A stretch of 16,729 nt of DNA, taken from positions 1-16,729 of the forward strand of contig NZ_DASVSF010000082.1 of the NCBI RefSeq assembly GCF_036388275.1, written 5' to 3'. Within the stretch, counting starts at the first letter, position 1. Every line of letters starts with the position of its first letter. Below are positions 6,327 to 13,056 of this stretch, one piece after another. Source of the stretch: Longimicrobium sp. (lineage in GTDB: Bacteria; Gemmatimonadota; Gemmatimonadetes; Longimicrobiales; Longimicrobiaceae). The notes below the pieces were generated by a model, which saw nothing but the letters and a program-made list of their open reading frames with translations, searched no databases and had not been told where the DNA came from. Both the position numbers and the translations under genes were made by a program.

Positions 6327-8651
6327 CTACTCCCACTCGGGCTGCAGGTTGGCGTACTTGAGCAGGATGCTCTTGCGGCCCACGTCGTCGAACTCGATCG
6401 TCGCCTTCACGTTCTCGGAGTAGCCCGACAGCTCCATCACCGTGCCCACGCCGAACGTGGGATGCCGCACGCGCGAGCCCTTGCGCAGCGACGGCGAGTC
6501 CTGCGAATCCGAGTAGTCCACCTGGTAGCTGGGGTCGCCATCGTACGCGGGCGCGGCGGGGGCGGAGCCGTACAGCCGTTCGCGGCGCGTGCCCGGCCGC
6601 CCGAAGTCGCCGAACTGCTTCCACGGCTGCGGATAGCTGGACGTGCGCTCCAGGATGCGAGGCGTGCGGCGCGTCTCCGTCAGCTCCTTGGGCACCGACT
6701 CCAGGAACTGCGACGCCACGCAGTCCATGTACGTGGCGCCCCGCCGCCGCCGCCGCGCGTGTGACAGGTACAGCTTGCGCTCGGCGCGCGTCACCCCGAC
6801 ATAGAAGAGCCGCCGCTCCTCTTCCATGTCGGCGGGCTCGTCCATCGCGCGCACCAGGGGGAACAGGCCGTCCTCCAGCCCGGTGATGAAGACGAAGGGA
6901 AACTCCAGCCCCTTGGCGTTGTGAAGCGTCATCATCGACACCGCGTCGGCGTGCGGATCGTGCTGGTCCACGTCGGCCACCAGCGCCACGTGGCCAAGGA
7001 ACAGGTCGACGGCGCGCGGTGACGTTTCGCCCACCTCTTCCAGCTCCATCATCAGCTCGGGATCTTCGTCCTCCAGCCGCCGCTGGACGTCGGCCGCACC
7101 CGCGATCAGCTCGTCCAGGTTCATCAGGCGGTCCTTGCCCTCGGGGCCCTCGGCCTTGAGCGCCTCCACCAGCCCCGCCTCGATCACCAGCTCCCGCAGC
7201 AGCCCGTCCAGGCCGATCCCCTCGCGTCCGGCCAGCGCCGCGTACTTGCGGATCAGCGCGGCCATCTCCGGCAGCGCCCGCGCCGCCACGCCGCGGATTC
7301 CCTCCACCGATGCAGCCTCCTCCGCCGCGCGCAGCAGGGGCAGCCCGCGCGCCGTCGCGTGCTCCGCCAGCCGCGCCACCGACGCGTCGCCGATCCCCCG
7401 CCGGGGGACGTTGACGACGCGGAGAAAGGCCTCGTCCGCGGCGGGGTTGGCGACGAGCCGCAGGTAGGCGAGCGCGTCCTTCACCTCGCGGCGCTCGTAG
7501 AAGCGGGTTCCGCCGATCACCCGGTACGCCATCCCCTCGCGGCGCAGCCCCTCTTCCATGGCGCGCGACTGGGCGTTGGTGCGGTAGAGGACGACGAAGT
7601 TCTTCAGCGCCAGCGACAGGTTGTCGGCCATCCGCACGCGGATCTCTTCCGCCACCCAGCGTGCCTCGTCGGCCTCGTCGGCGCACTCGACGAGGGTGAT
7701 GCGCTCGCCCTCGCCGGCGTCGGTGCGCAGCGTCTTCCCCTTGCGCTGTACGTTCTGCGAGATCACCCGGTTGGCGGCGTCCAGGATGGTGCTGGTGGAG
7801 CGGTAGTTCTGCTCCAGCCTCACCATCCGGGCGTTGGGAAAGTCCGTTTCGAAGTCCAGGATGTTGCGGATGTCTGCGCCGCGCCAGCCGTAGATGGACT
7901 GGTCGTCGTCGCCCACCACGAACAGGTTGTGGTGCTCGCCGGCCAGCAGGCGCAGGAACGCGTACTGCGCGCGGTTGGTGTCCTGGTACTCGTCCACCAG
8001 GAGGAAGGGAAAGCGCCGCTGGTAGCGTTCCAGCACGGGCGGGCTCTGCCGGAACAGCTCCACCGGCTTCACCAGCAGGTCGTCGAAGTCGAAGGCGTTG
8101 GCGTCCTTGAGCGCCTTCTGGTAGCGCGGAAACACGTCCGCCACCACGCGCTCGAACGGGTCGCTGGCGCCCTGCGCGTACGCCTCCGGGCCCATCAGCT
8201 CGTTCTTGGCGGACGAGATGGCGCCGTGCACCGCACGGGGCGAGAACTTCTTGATGTCCACCTGCAGCTGGTCGCGAAGGATGCGCTTCACCAGCCCGTC
8301 GGTGTCGTCGGCGTCGTAGACGGTGAAGCCGGGGCTCCATCCCAGGCGGGTGCCGTCGCGCCGCAGGATGCGCACGCCCACGGAGTGGAAGGTGCCGATC
8401 CACATTCCCGCGAGGTCCTTGCCCAGGCTGGTCCTCACCCGCTCGCGCATCTCTCCCGCGGCCTTGTTGGTGAAGGTAAGGGCAAGGATGCTGGCCGGGT
8501 CTACGCCCATCTCCTCCACCAGCCACGCGATGCGTGTGGTGAGCACGCGGGTCTTTCCCGATCCGGCGCCGGCCAGCACCAGCAGCGGCCCCTCGAAATG
8601 GGAAGCCGCCTCGCGCTGCTCGGGGTTCAGGTGCGACAGGTCAAACGTCAT
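6327..8651 (-). CDS. pcrA: ATP-dependent DNA helicase, PcrA/UvrD family
   Basis: The product is 774 residues: a superfamily 1A 3'-to-5' helicase for nucleotide-excision repair, replication restart and removal of RecA filaments. Motifs in order are the Q-motif LNPEQREA (8-15), Walker A AGAGSGKT (27-34), TFTNKAAGEM, motif II VDEYQDTN (219-226), motif III GDDDQSIYGWRGAD (247-260), LEQNYRST, motif V TLHNAKGLEFPFVF and motif VI EEERRLFYVGVTRA. The C-terminal end (about 720-774) is the Tudor-like RNA-polymerase/DNA-binding domain, with GSRVRHPTFGVGTV. Length fits PcrA/UvrD with a spacer before the Tudor domain. The ATG at 8651 directly follows a 9-base tandem repeat, with no Shine-Dalgarno visible. 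uvrD is an equally acceptable name. Confidence 0.95.
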   Translation of the reverse strand: MTFDLSHLNPEQREAASHFEGPLLVLAGAGSGKTRVLTTRIAWLVEEMGVDPASILALTFTNKAAGEMRERVRTSLGKDLAGMWIGTFHSVGVRILRRDGTRLGWSPGFTVYDADDTDGLVKRILRDQLQVDIKKFSPRAVHGAISSAKNELMGPEAYAQGASDPFERVVADVFPRYQKALKDANAFDFDDLLVKPVELFRQSPPVLERYQRRFPFLLVDEYQDTNRAQYAFLRLLAGEHHNLFVVGDDDQSIYGWRGADIRNILDFETDFPNARMVRLEQNYRSTSTILDAANRVISQNVQRKGKTLRTDAGEGERITLVECADEADEARWVAEEIRVRMADNLSLALKNFVVLYRTNAQSRAMEEGLRREGMAYRVIGGTRFYERREVKDALAYLRLVANPAADEAFLRVVNVPRRGIGDASVARLAEHATARGLPLLRAAEEAASVEGIRGVAARALPEMAALIRKYAALAGREGIGLDGLLRELVIEAGLVEALKAEGPEGKDRLMNLDELIAGAADVQRRLEDEDPELMMELEEVGETSPRAVDLFLGHVALVADVDQHDPHADAVSMMTLHNAKGLEFPFVFITGLEDGLFPLVRAMDEPADMEEERRLFYVGVTRAERKLYLSHARRRRRGATYMDCVASQFLESVPKELTETRRTPRILERTSSYPQPWKQFGDFGRPGTRRERLYGSAPAAPAYDGDPSYQVDYSDSQDSPSLRKGSRVRHPTFGVGTVMELSGYSENVKATIEFDDVGRKSILLKYANLQPEWE

Positions 8652-8696
8652 CGGTAACTGCGGTCAGGACGGTAACGACGGTCACTACGGTAACAG
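8652..8696 (-). repeat. Five 9-base tandem repeats abutting the pcrA start codon
   Basis: In the gene's direction the five units are CTGTTACCG, TAGTGACCG, TCGTTACCG, TCCTGACCG and CAGTTACCG, and the ATG follows the last one directly. The second half alternates TTACCG and TGACCG, so there is also an 18-base super-period. No ribosome-binding sequence is visible in it. Confidence 0.85.
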
Positions 8697-8704
8697 AAAC
8701 TGAC

Positions 8705-8732
8705 TGCGGAAGCCCGGCCAGCGGCTTCCGCA
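8705..8732. terminator. Hairpin downstream of the histidine kinase gene
   Basis: A perfect 10-base inverted repeat, TGCGGAAGCC (8705-8714) and GGCTTCCGCA (8723-8732), closes an 8-base loop. It lies downstream of the minus-strand kinase gene, which ends at 8846, and upstream of pcrA. There is no proper T-run after it on the minus strand (GTCAGTTTCTG), so termination is only possible, not clear. Confidence 0.45.
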
Positions 8733-8772
8733 TGCAATGGTAGTGGCTGCGCGCACCATGTTCTCAGAGTGC

Positions 8773-8820
8773 AGTCCGCGAAGGCGGACTTCGGGCCGTC
8801 GTTGCCGCGGATTCATCCGC
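8773..8820. repeat. Pair of small palindromes between pcrA and the kinase gene
   Basis: AGTCCGC-GAAG-GCGGACT (8773-8790) is a perfect 7-base stem with a tetraloop. GCGGAT-TC-ATCCGC (8807-8820) is a perfect 6-base palindrome close behind. The sequence resembles dispersed intergenic elements I associate with Longimicrobium-type genomes, but no second copy is present in this window. Confidence 0.4.
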
Positions 8821-8845
8821 CCCAGCACAGCCGGGGCCTCGCGAC

Positions 8846-10081
8846 TCAGGACGCCGCCTTCCGCGCGAAGCGCCTGGGCACCAGCTGGTCGTCCGCCGCA
8901 TCCTTTTCGCGCGGGGCGGCGGGAAGGATCATCGCGAACCGTGCTCCCTTCTCCGACGGCTCCAGGCGCAGGCGGCCGTGGTGGACGTCTTCCACGATCC
9001 GGCGGGCCAGGGAAAGGCCCACGCCCCAGCCCCCCTTCTTGGTGGATACGCCCGGATCGAACAGCGTGCTCCGCACCGCCGGGGACACGCCGGGCCCGTC
9101 GTCGATCACCCGGATCTCCACCCTCCGCTCGCCGTGCGCCTGCGCCTCGATGCAGATGCGCCCGCCGGAGCCCGCCAGCGCGTCGAGCGCGTTCTTCACC
9201 AGGTTCTCCAGCGCCCACTCCAGCAAGATGGCGTTGCCCAGCACCGGCGGCGTCCCCTCGGGCACGTCCACCTCCAGGTCTACCCCGCGGCCCAGCTGCG
9301 GCAGCCGCACGCGGATGTAGCGCTCCAGCACGCGCAGCAGCGTGCGTACGTCCACCGGGTCCTTCTGCACCGGCCGGCCGATCCACTCGAAGCGGCGCGC
9401 CACCTTCTCCAGCCGGTCCAGGTCCGCTTCCATCTCGCCGGCCACCGCGGGAAGGGTAGCCATGGGCTCGCGCTCCTCGTCGGGAAGGCGAAGGATCTCC
9501 ACCCACCCCGCCAGCGACGACAGCGGCGTGGCCATCTGGTGCGCCGACTCGCGCGCCATCGCCGCCCAGATGCGCTCGCGCTCGGTGCGCTGGTTGTGGC
9601 GGATCAGGGAGGCCAGTGCGCCCAGCAGCCCCACCAGGGCGCCCACCTGGAGGAGTGGGATCCACCGCAGCCGCTCCACCGTGGGCGGGTCGCCGAAGTA
9701 GATGGTGCCCAGCCCCGCCTCCGTCAGCGGCGGGTTGCGCGAGGCCAGCCGCTCCGAGTAGTCCATCACGCGGATCATGTCCGCGGTGTCGCCCGGGACG
9801 GCCTCGAAGGGAAGGTTCACCCAGTACGCGGGCACCCCGTCCTGGTCGGCGTACACGATGGGCACGCGCAGGCGCTGGATTTCTCCCGACAGCGCCAGCA
9901 GGGTGCCCACCGGCTCGGCCTGCGGGTCCGTCAGGCCGTGGAACACCCGCACCACCATGCGCGAGTGCACCTGGGCGTCCTTGCGCATCTCGCGCACGAG
10001 CGCCTGGCTGTACACCAGGTACCAGGCCAGGATGGCCGCGGCCAGCACCGCGAGGGCGGTGGGCCAGTGGCGCCGGTTCAT
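8846..10081 (-). CDS. Membrane sensor histidine kinase (orphan)
   Basis: The product is 411 residues. Membrane helices at about 8-28 and 139-160 bracket a roughly 110-residue external sensor region of unknown ligand, giving the classic two-helix topology. The dimerisation/phosphoacceptor helix holds ESAHQMATPLSSLAGW, with H181 the predicted phosphorylated residue. The ATPase domain shows the N-box ENLVKNALDAL (292-302), the G1 box DDGPGV (327-332) and the G2 box GGWGVGLSLAR (350-360). The residue after the histidine is Q rather than the usual E or D, a variant I associate with a subset of kinases. There is no adjacent response regulator; the nearest receiver is at 12640 on the other strand. 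The gene starts 82 bases after serS ends and may be read through from it. No clear ribosome site. Confidence 0.92.
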   Translation of the reverse strand: MNRRHWPTALAVLAAAILAWYLVYSQALVREMRKDAQVHSRMVVRVFHGLTDPQAEPVGTLLALSGEIQRLRVPIVYADQDGVPAYWVNLPFEAVPGDTADMIRVMDYSERLASRNPPLTEAGLGTIYFGDPPTVERLRWIPLLQVGALVGLLGALASLIRHNQRTERERIWAAMARESAHQMATPLSSLAGWVEILRLPDEEREPMATLPAVAGEMEADLDRLEKVARRFEWIGRPVQKDPVDVRTLLRVLERYIRVRLPQLGRGVDLEVDVPEGTPPVLGNAILLEWALENLVKNALDALAGSGGRICIEAQAHGERRVEIRVIDDGPGVSPAVRSTLFDPGVSTKKGGWGVGLSLARRIVEDVHHGRLRLEPSEKGARFAMILPAAPREKDAADDQLVPRRFARKAAS

Positions 10082-10163
10082 CCGCGGCGCGGCGGGGCGG
10101 GGGTCCGCATGAAGGAGCGGTGGATGGGGTCCGGCGCGCCCAACGGGACGCGCCCGGCCGCGG

Positions 10164-11453
10164 TCAGGGGCGAACCAGCCGGTCCGTCCCCAGGTACGGG
10201 CGCAGCGCCTCGGGAACGGAAACCGACCCGTCTTCCTGCTGCCCGTTCTCCAGCAGGGCGATCACCGTGCGCGGCAGCGCCAGCCCCGACGCGTTCAGCG
10301 TGTGGACGAACTCGGGCCGGGCGCCCGGCTCGGGGCGGTAGCGGATGCTGGCGCGCCGCGCCTGGAAGTCGGTCATGTTGCTGGCGCTCGACACTTCCAG
10401 CCAGCGGTCGACGCCCGGCGCCCACACCTCCAGGTCGTACGTCTTGGCCGAGCCGAAGCCCGTGTCGCCGCCGGCCAGCAGCAGCACGCGGTAGGGAAGG
10501 CCCAGCAGCTGAAGCACCCGCTCGGCGTGCCCCGTCATCTCCTCCAGCGCCTCCCACGAGCGCTCCGGCCGCTCGAAGCGCACCAGCTCCACCTTGTCGA
10601 ACTGGTGAAGCCGCAGCAGCCCGCGCGTGTCCTTGCCCGCCGCCCCCGCCTCGCGGCGAAAGCAGGGCGAGTAGGCGGTGAAGCGCGTGGGCAGGCGGCC
10701 GGCGTCCAGCAGCTCGTCGCGCAGCAGGTTCACCAGCGGCACCTCGCTGGTGGGCACCAGGTACAGCCCGTCCTCCGGCAGCTCGTAGGCGTCGCCGTCT
10801 TCCACGAACTTGGGGTACTGCCCCGTGCCCTGCATCGACTCGCGCGTTACCAGAAAGGGCGGCTCCACCTCGGTGTAGCCGTGCTCGCGGGTGTGCAGGT
10901 CCAGGAAGAAGTTGATCAGCGCGCGCTGCAGCCGCGCGCCCATCCCCCGGTACGCGGGAAAGCCGCTTCCCGCCACCTTGGCCCCGCCAGCCAGGTCCAT
11001 CAGCCCCAGCTCGGTGCCGATCTCCCAGTGCGGGCGCGGGGCGAAGCCGAACTCGCGCGGCTCCCCCCAGGTGCGGACGACCACGTTGGCCTCTTCGCCG
11101 CCCTCGGGGACGGACGGGTCCACCAGGTTGGGAATGCGCAGCAGCTCGTGCTCGACGGCGCCTTCCACCTCGCGAAGCCGCGCGTCGATTTCCTTGATGC
11201 GGTCGCCCGCCGTGCGGGTTTCGGCGATCAGGTCGTCGGCGCTTTCGCCCCTGCGCCTGCGCTCGCCCACCTGCTGGCTGACGGCGTTGCGGCGGGCCTT
11301 GAGCTCGTCGCCCTCGCCGATCAGCGCGCGCCGCTCGGCGTCGAGGGCCAGCACGCGGCCGATGGCCGCGCTGGTCTCGCCGCCCTTGCCGCGCGCGGCC
11401 AGCCGCTGGCGGACGGCGTCGGGGTCCTGCCGGATCAGCCGAACGTCGATCAT
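10164..11453 (-). CDS. serS: Seryl-tRNA synthetase
   Basis: The product is 429 residues, the normal length. It charges tRNA-Ser (and tRNA-Sec if present) with serine, using ATP. The N-terminal coiled-coil arm (about 1-105), rich in Arg, Glu and Ala, binds the tRNA long variable arm. The class II core shows TSEVPL (235-240), motif 2 FRREAGAAGKDTRGLLRLHQF (partly, 265-285) and motif 3 with NASGLALPRTVIALLEN (387-403). FVEDGDAYELPEDGLYLVPT matches the substrate-binding segment. The ATG at 11453 shares its A with the upstream lipoprotein's stop as TGATG, so the two are translationally coupled. It is the essential member of this operon. Confidence 0.97.
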   Translation of the reverse strand: MIDVRLIRQDPDAVRQRLAARGKGGETSAAIGRVLALDAERRALIGEGDELKARRNAVSQQVGERRRRGESADDLIAETRTAGDRIKEIDARLREVEGAVEHELLRIPNLVDPSVPEGGEEANVVVRTWGEPREFGFAPRPHWEIGTELGLMDLAGGAKVAGSGFPAYRGMGARLQRALINFFLDLHTREHGYTEVEPPFLVTRESMQGTGQYPKFVEDGDAYELPEDGLYLVPTSEVPLVNLLRDELLDAGRLPTRFTAYSPCFRREAGAAGKDTRGLLRLHQFDKVELVRFERPERSWEALEEMTGHAERVLQLLGLPYRVLLLAGGDTGFGSAKTYDLEVWAPGVDRWLEVSSASNMTDFQARRASIRYRPEPGARPEFVHTLNASGLALPRTVIALLENGQQEDGSVSVPEALRPYLGTDRLVRP

Positions 11454-12010
11454 CAGTCGGCGAGGCGCTCGTCGTCGCAGTTTTCGTTGAGCACCACCGC
11501 CAGGCTCACCGTCTGCGCCGCCGCGTCTAGCGCCGTCACCTTGGCCTTGGCGTACGTCTGGCAGCGCTGCACCCCGTTGCTCCAGGGGCGCGAGCGCATG
11601 ATGTAGGTGGCGTTCAGCACCAGCGGCACGGCTTCGTCGCCGTAGTCGGCGCCGCTGCGGGGCGCCTCGCGGAGGGCGTCGAAGTCGCGGGACGTGCGGC
11701 CGATCTCCGCACCGCTGGTGCTGCCGACGGGCACGAACGGGCGCAGCACCAGCTGGCCGCCCACCTGGCGCACCGAGAAGTCGTAGCGGTCGGCGTCGGC
11801 CGGGGTTTCCGGAAAGCTCTCCAGCGGGCCCCCCAGCCCCTGGGGCACCAGGTCGATGGCCGTGGCAAAGGTGGTGGCGCTGGTGGGGGCGGCCAGCGAA
11901 ACCGTGTCGGCGCGCAGCCGCGGCTCACCGAAGAACGAGTTGCCTTCGCAGGCGCTGAGCGCGCCGGCGAGAGGAAGAACGAGCACAAGAGCAAGGAGCG
12001 AAAGTCGCAC
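11453..12010 (-). CDS. Predicted lipoprotein of unknown function
   Basis: From the GTG at 12010 the product is 185 residues. It starts with a short charged n-region and a hydrophobic stretch (LSLLALVLVLPLAGAL), then the lipobox LSAC, so a lipid-anchored envelope protein is predicted with C at about residue 21. I recognise no domain. The mature part is mixed, probably beta-rich, with two further cysteines near the end (QRCQTYAKAKV, NENCDDE) that could form a disulfide. The GTG start is preferred over the ATG at 12109 because GGAGG (12024-12020) is nine bases upstream of it, the signal peptide then begins correctly, and the ATG falls inside the -10 box. It is the first gene of the serS operon and overlaps serS by one base. 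Confidence 0.75.
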   Translation of the reverse strand: MRLSLLALVLVLPLAGALSACEGNSFFGEPRLRADTVSLAAPTSATTFATAIDLVPQGLGGPLESFPETPADADRYDFSVRQVGGQLVLRPFVPVGSTSGAEIGRTSRDFDALREAPRSGADYGDEAVPLVLNATYIMRSRPWSNGVQRCQTYAKAKVTALDAAAQTVSLAVVLNENCDDERLAD

Positions 12011-12019
12011 CGCCGGATC

Positions 12020-12024
12020 CCTCC
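12020..12024 (-). promoter_or_regulatory. Ribosome-binding site that fixes the lipoprotein start
   Basis: GGAGG on the minus strand (12024-12020) lies nine bases before the GTG at 12010. It is the reason for choosing the 185-residue reading over the 218-residue one. Confidence 0.7.
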
Positions 12025-12104
12025 AGGAGCGGCCCGGCCCGCGCGCGCTGCGCGGGTGGGCGCGTGAAAAAAACAGCGCCGCCACGAGGGCGGGCGCGCG
12101 GGTA

Positions 12105-12134
12105 ACCATAGGGGACGGCGGGAGCGCGCGTCAA
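12105..12134 (-). promoter_or_regulatory. Promoter of the lipoprotein-serS operon
   Basis: On the minus strand TTGACG (12134-12129) and TATGGT (12110-12105) are 18 bases apart. Transcription should begin near 12098, leaving a leader of about 88 bases before the GTG at 12010. A divergent promoter starts 23 bases away. Confidence 0.6.
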
Positions 12135-12157
12135 GGTGGCCGCCCGGTTTTCCAGGG

Positions 12158-12187
12158 TTGACGCGGGGCCGCGCCCGCCGGTACGTT
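12158..12187 (+). promoter_or_regulatory. Promoter of the Roadblock-receiver-manC operon
   Basis: TTGACG (12158-12163) and TACGTT (12182-12187) are 18 bases apart. The -35 matches the opposing promoter's -35 exactly, while the -10 is weaker. The start should be near 12194, about 40 bases before the ATG at 12234. Confidence 0.5.
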
Positions 12188-12233
12188 GCTCGCGTTCCAC
12201 CGGCCCTTTTCACCACGGCGGAGAGCGCGCGAA

Positions 12234-12587
12234 ATGCCCCAGCTCGAGACGGCCCTTTCCTCGCTTCGCGGCCACCCGGGGGTGCAGCACGTGCTGGTGC
12301 TGGGCCACGACGGCCTGCTGATCGCGCACCAGGGCGAGGGACCCCTCGACGCCGAGACGGTGTCGGCCATGGTGCCGGGGGTGGCCAGCGCCGCCTCGCA
12401 GCTGGGACGCGCCGCCGGCGCGGGCCCCGCGTCGGTCGTGGCGGCCCGGCTGGAGCGCGGGGTGGCGCTGGTGGCCACGCTTTCGCCCGAGGTGCTGCTG
12501 GCCGTGCTGCTGGGCGAGGGCGTGGGCTTCGCCCCGCTGCTGCGCGAGCTGGCCGACCGCCGCGACGAGCTGGCCGCGCTGGTGTGA
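12234..12587 (+). CDS. Roadblock/LC7 domain protein
   Basis: The product is 117 residues, essentially one Roadblock/LC7 domain. These small alpha/beta proteins dimerise and often bind or activate small Ras-like GTPases, as MglB does for MglA in cell polarity. The pattern is an N-terminal helix (LETALSSLRGHPGVQ), a first strand pair (HVLVLGHDGLLIAHQ), a central helix rich in Ala, Val and Gly (SAMVPGVASAASQL), strands (VVAARLERGVALVATL) and a C-terminal helix. The ATG at 12234 is chosen because GGAGAG lies eight bases upstream and the earlier in-frame start adds an arginine-rich stretch. No GTPase gene is in the window. It leads an operon with a receiver protein and manC. Subfamily is uncertain. 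Confidence 0.75.
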   Translation: MPQLETALSSLRGHPGVQHVLVLGHDGLLIAHQGEGPLDAETVSAMVPGVASAASQLGRAAGAGPASVVAARLERGVALVATLSPEVLLAVLLGEGVGFAPLLRELADRRDELAALV

Positions 12588-12639
12588 GCGATACAACCCC
12601 GTCCGCGCCCACCCGGTTCCCTTCCCACCGCCGGACCCC

Positions 12640-13056
12640 ATGACCGAAACTCCCGACGGCGGGCCGCGCCGCGTGCTCGTGGCCGACGACGAGCCCCACA
12701 TCGGCCGCATCATCCAGATGAAGCTGGAGCAGGGGCCGTACGAGGTCACGCTGGTGGCCGACGGGCGCGCGGCACTCGACGAGCTGCAGGGCCCCGAGCC
12801 CATCGACGTGGTGCTGCTGGACATCATGATGCCGTACGCCACCGGGCTGGAGGTGCTGGCCGAGGCGCGCCAGCTGCCGCACCGGCGCGACACGCCCATC
12901 ATCATCCTCACCGCCAAGGGCCAGGACGCCGACCGCCGTCAGGCGCTGGAGCTGGGCGCCACGGACTTCTTCACCAAGCCCTTCAGCCCCAAGAAGCTGC
13001 TGGCCCGGGTCGACGAGCTGTTCGGCGGCCCGCCCGCCGGGGAGGACGACGAATGA
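12640..13056 (+). CDS. Receiver-only response regulator
   Basis: The product is 138 residues, a single CheY-like receiver domain without an output domain. The acidic pair is D16-D17 in VADDEPH, the predicted phosphorylation site is D61 in VVLLDIMMP, the switch threonine is T91 in ILTAKG and the conserved lysine is K113 in FFTKPFSP, so all catalytic residues are present. The short acidic tail (PPAGEDDE) ends in an ATGA overlap with manC. It must act by protein contact, and the Roadblock protein encoded 52 bases upstream is a plausible partner. No kinase gene is adjacent; the nearest is the orphan kinase at 8846-10081. The ribosome site is weak. Confidence 0.93.
   Translation: MTETPDGGPRRVLVADDEPHIGRIIQMKLEQGPYEVTLVADGRAALDELQGPEPIDVVLLDIMMPYATGLEVLAEARQLPHRRDTPIIILTAKGQDADRRQALELGATDFFTKPFSPKKLLARVDELFGGPPAGEDDE

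Noticed and set aside
6115..8526. 803-codon open frame on the minus strand overlapping pcrA
   Set aside because: It is a shifted frame of the helicase gene, Arg/Gly/Ala-rich without motifs. The pcrA frame carries every helicase motif.
8978..10681. 567-codon open frame on the plus strand opposite the kinase and serS
   Set aside because: It spans two well-supported minus-strand genes, is His/Arg/Ala-rich and matches no family.
12011..12109. Longer lipoprotein start at ATG 12109
   Set aside because: The ATG overlaps the -10 box, lacks a ribosome site, and would bury the signal peptide behind 33 arginine-rich residues.
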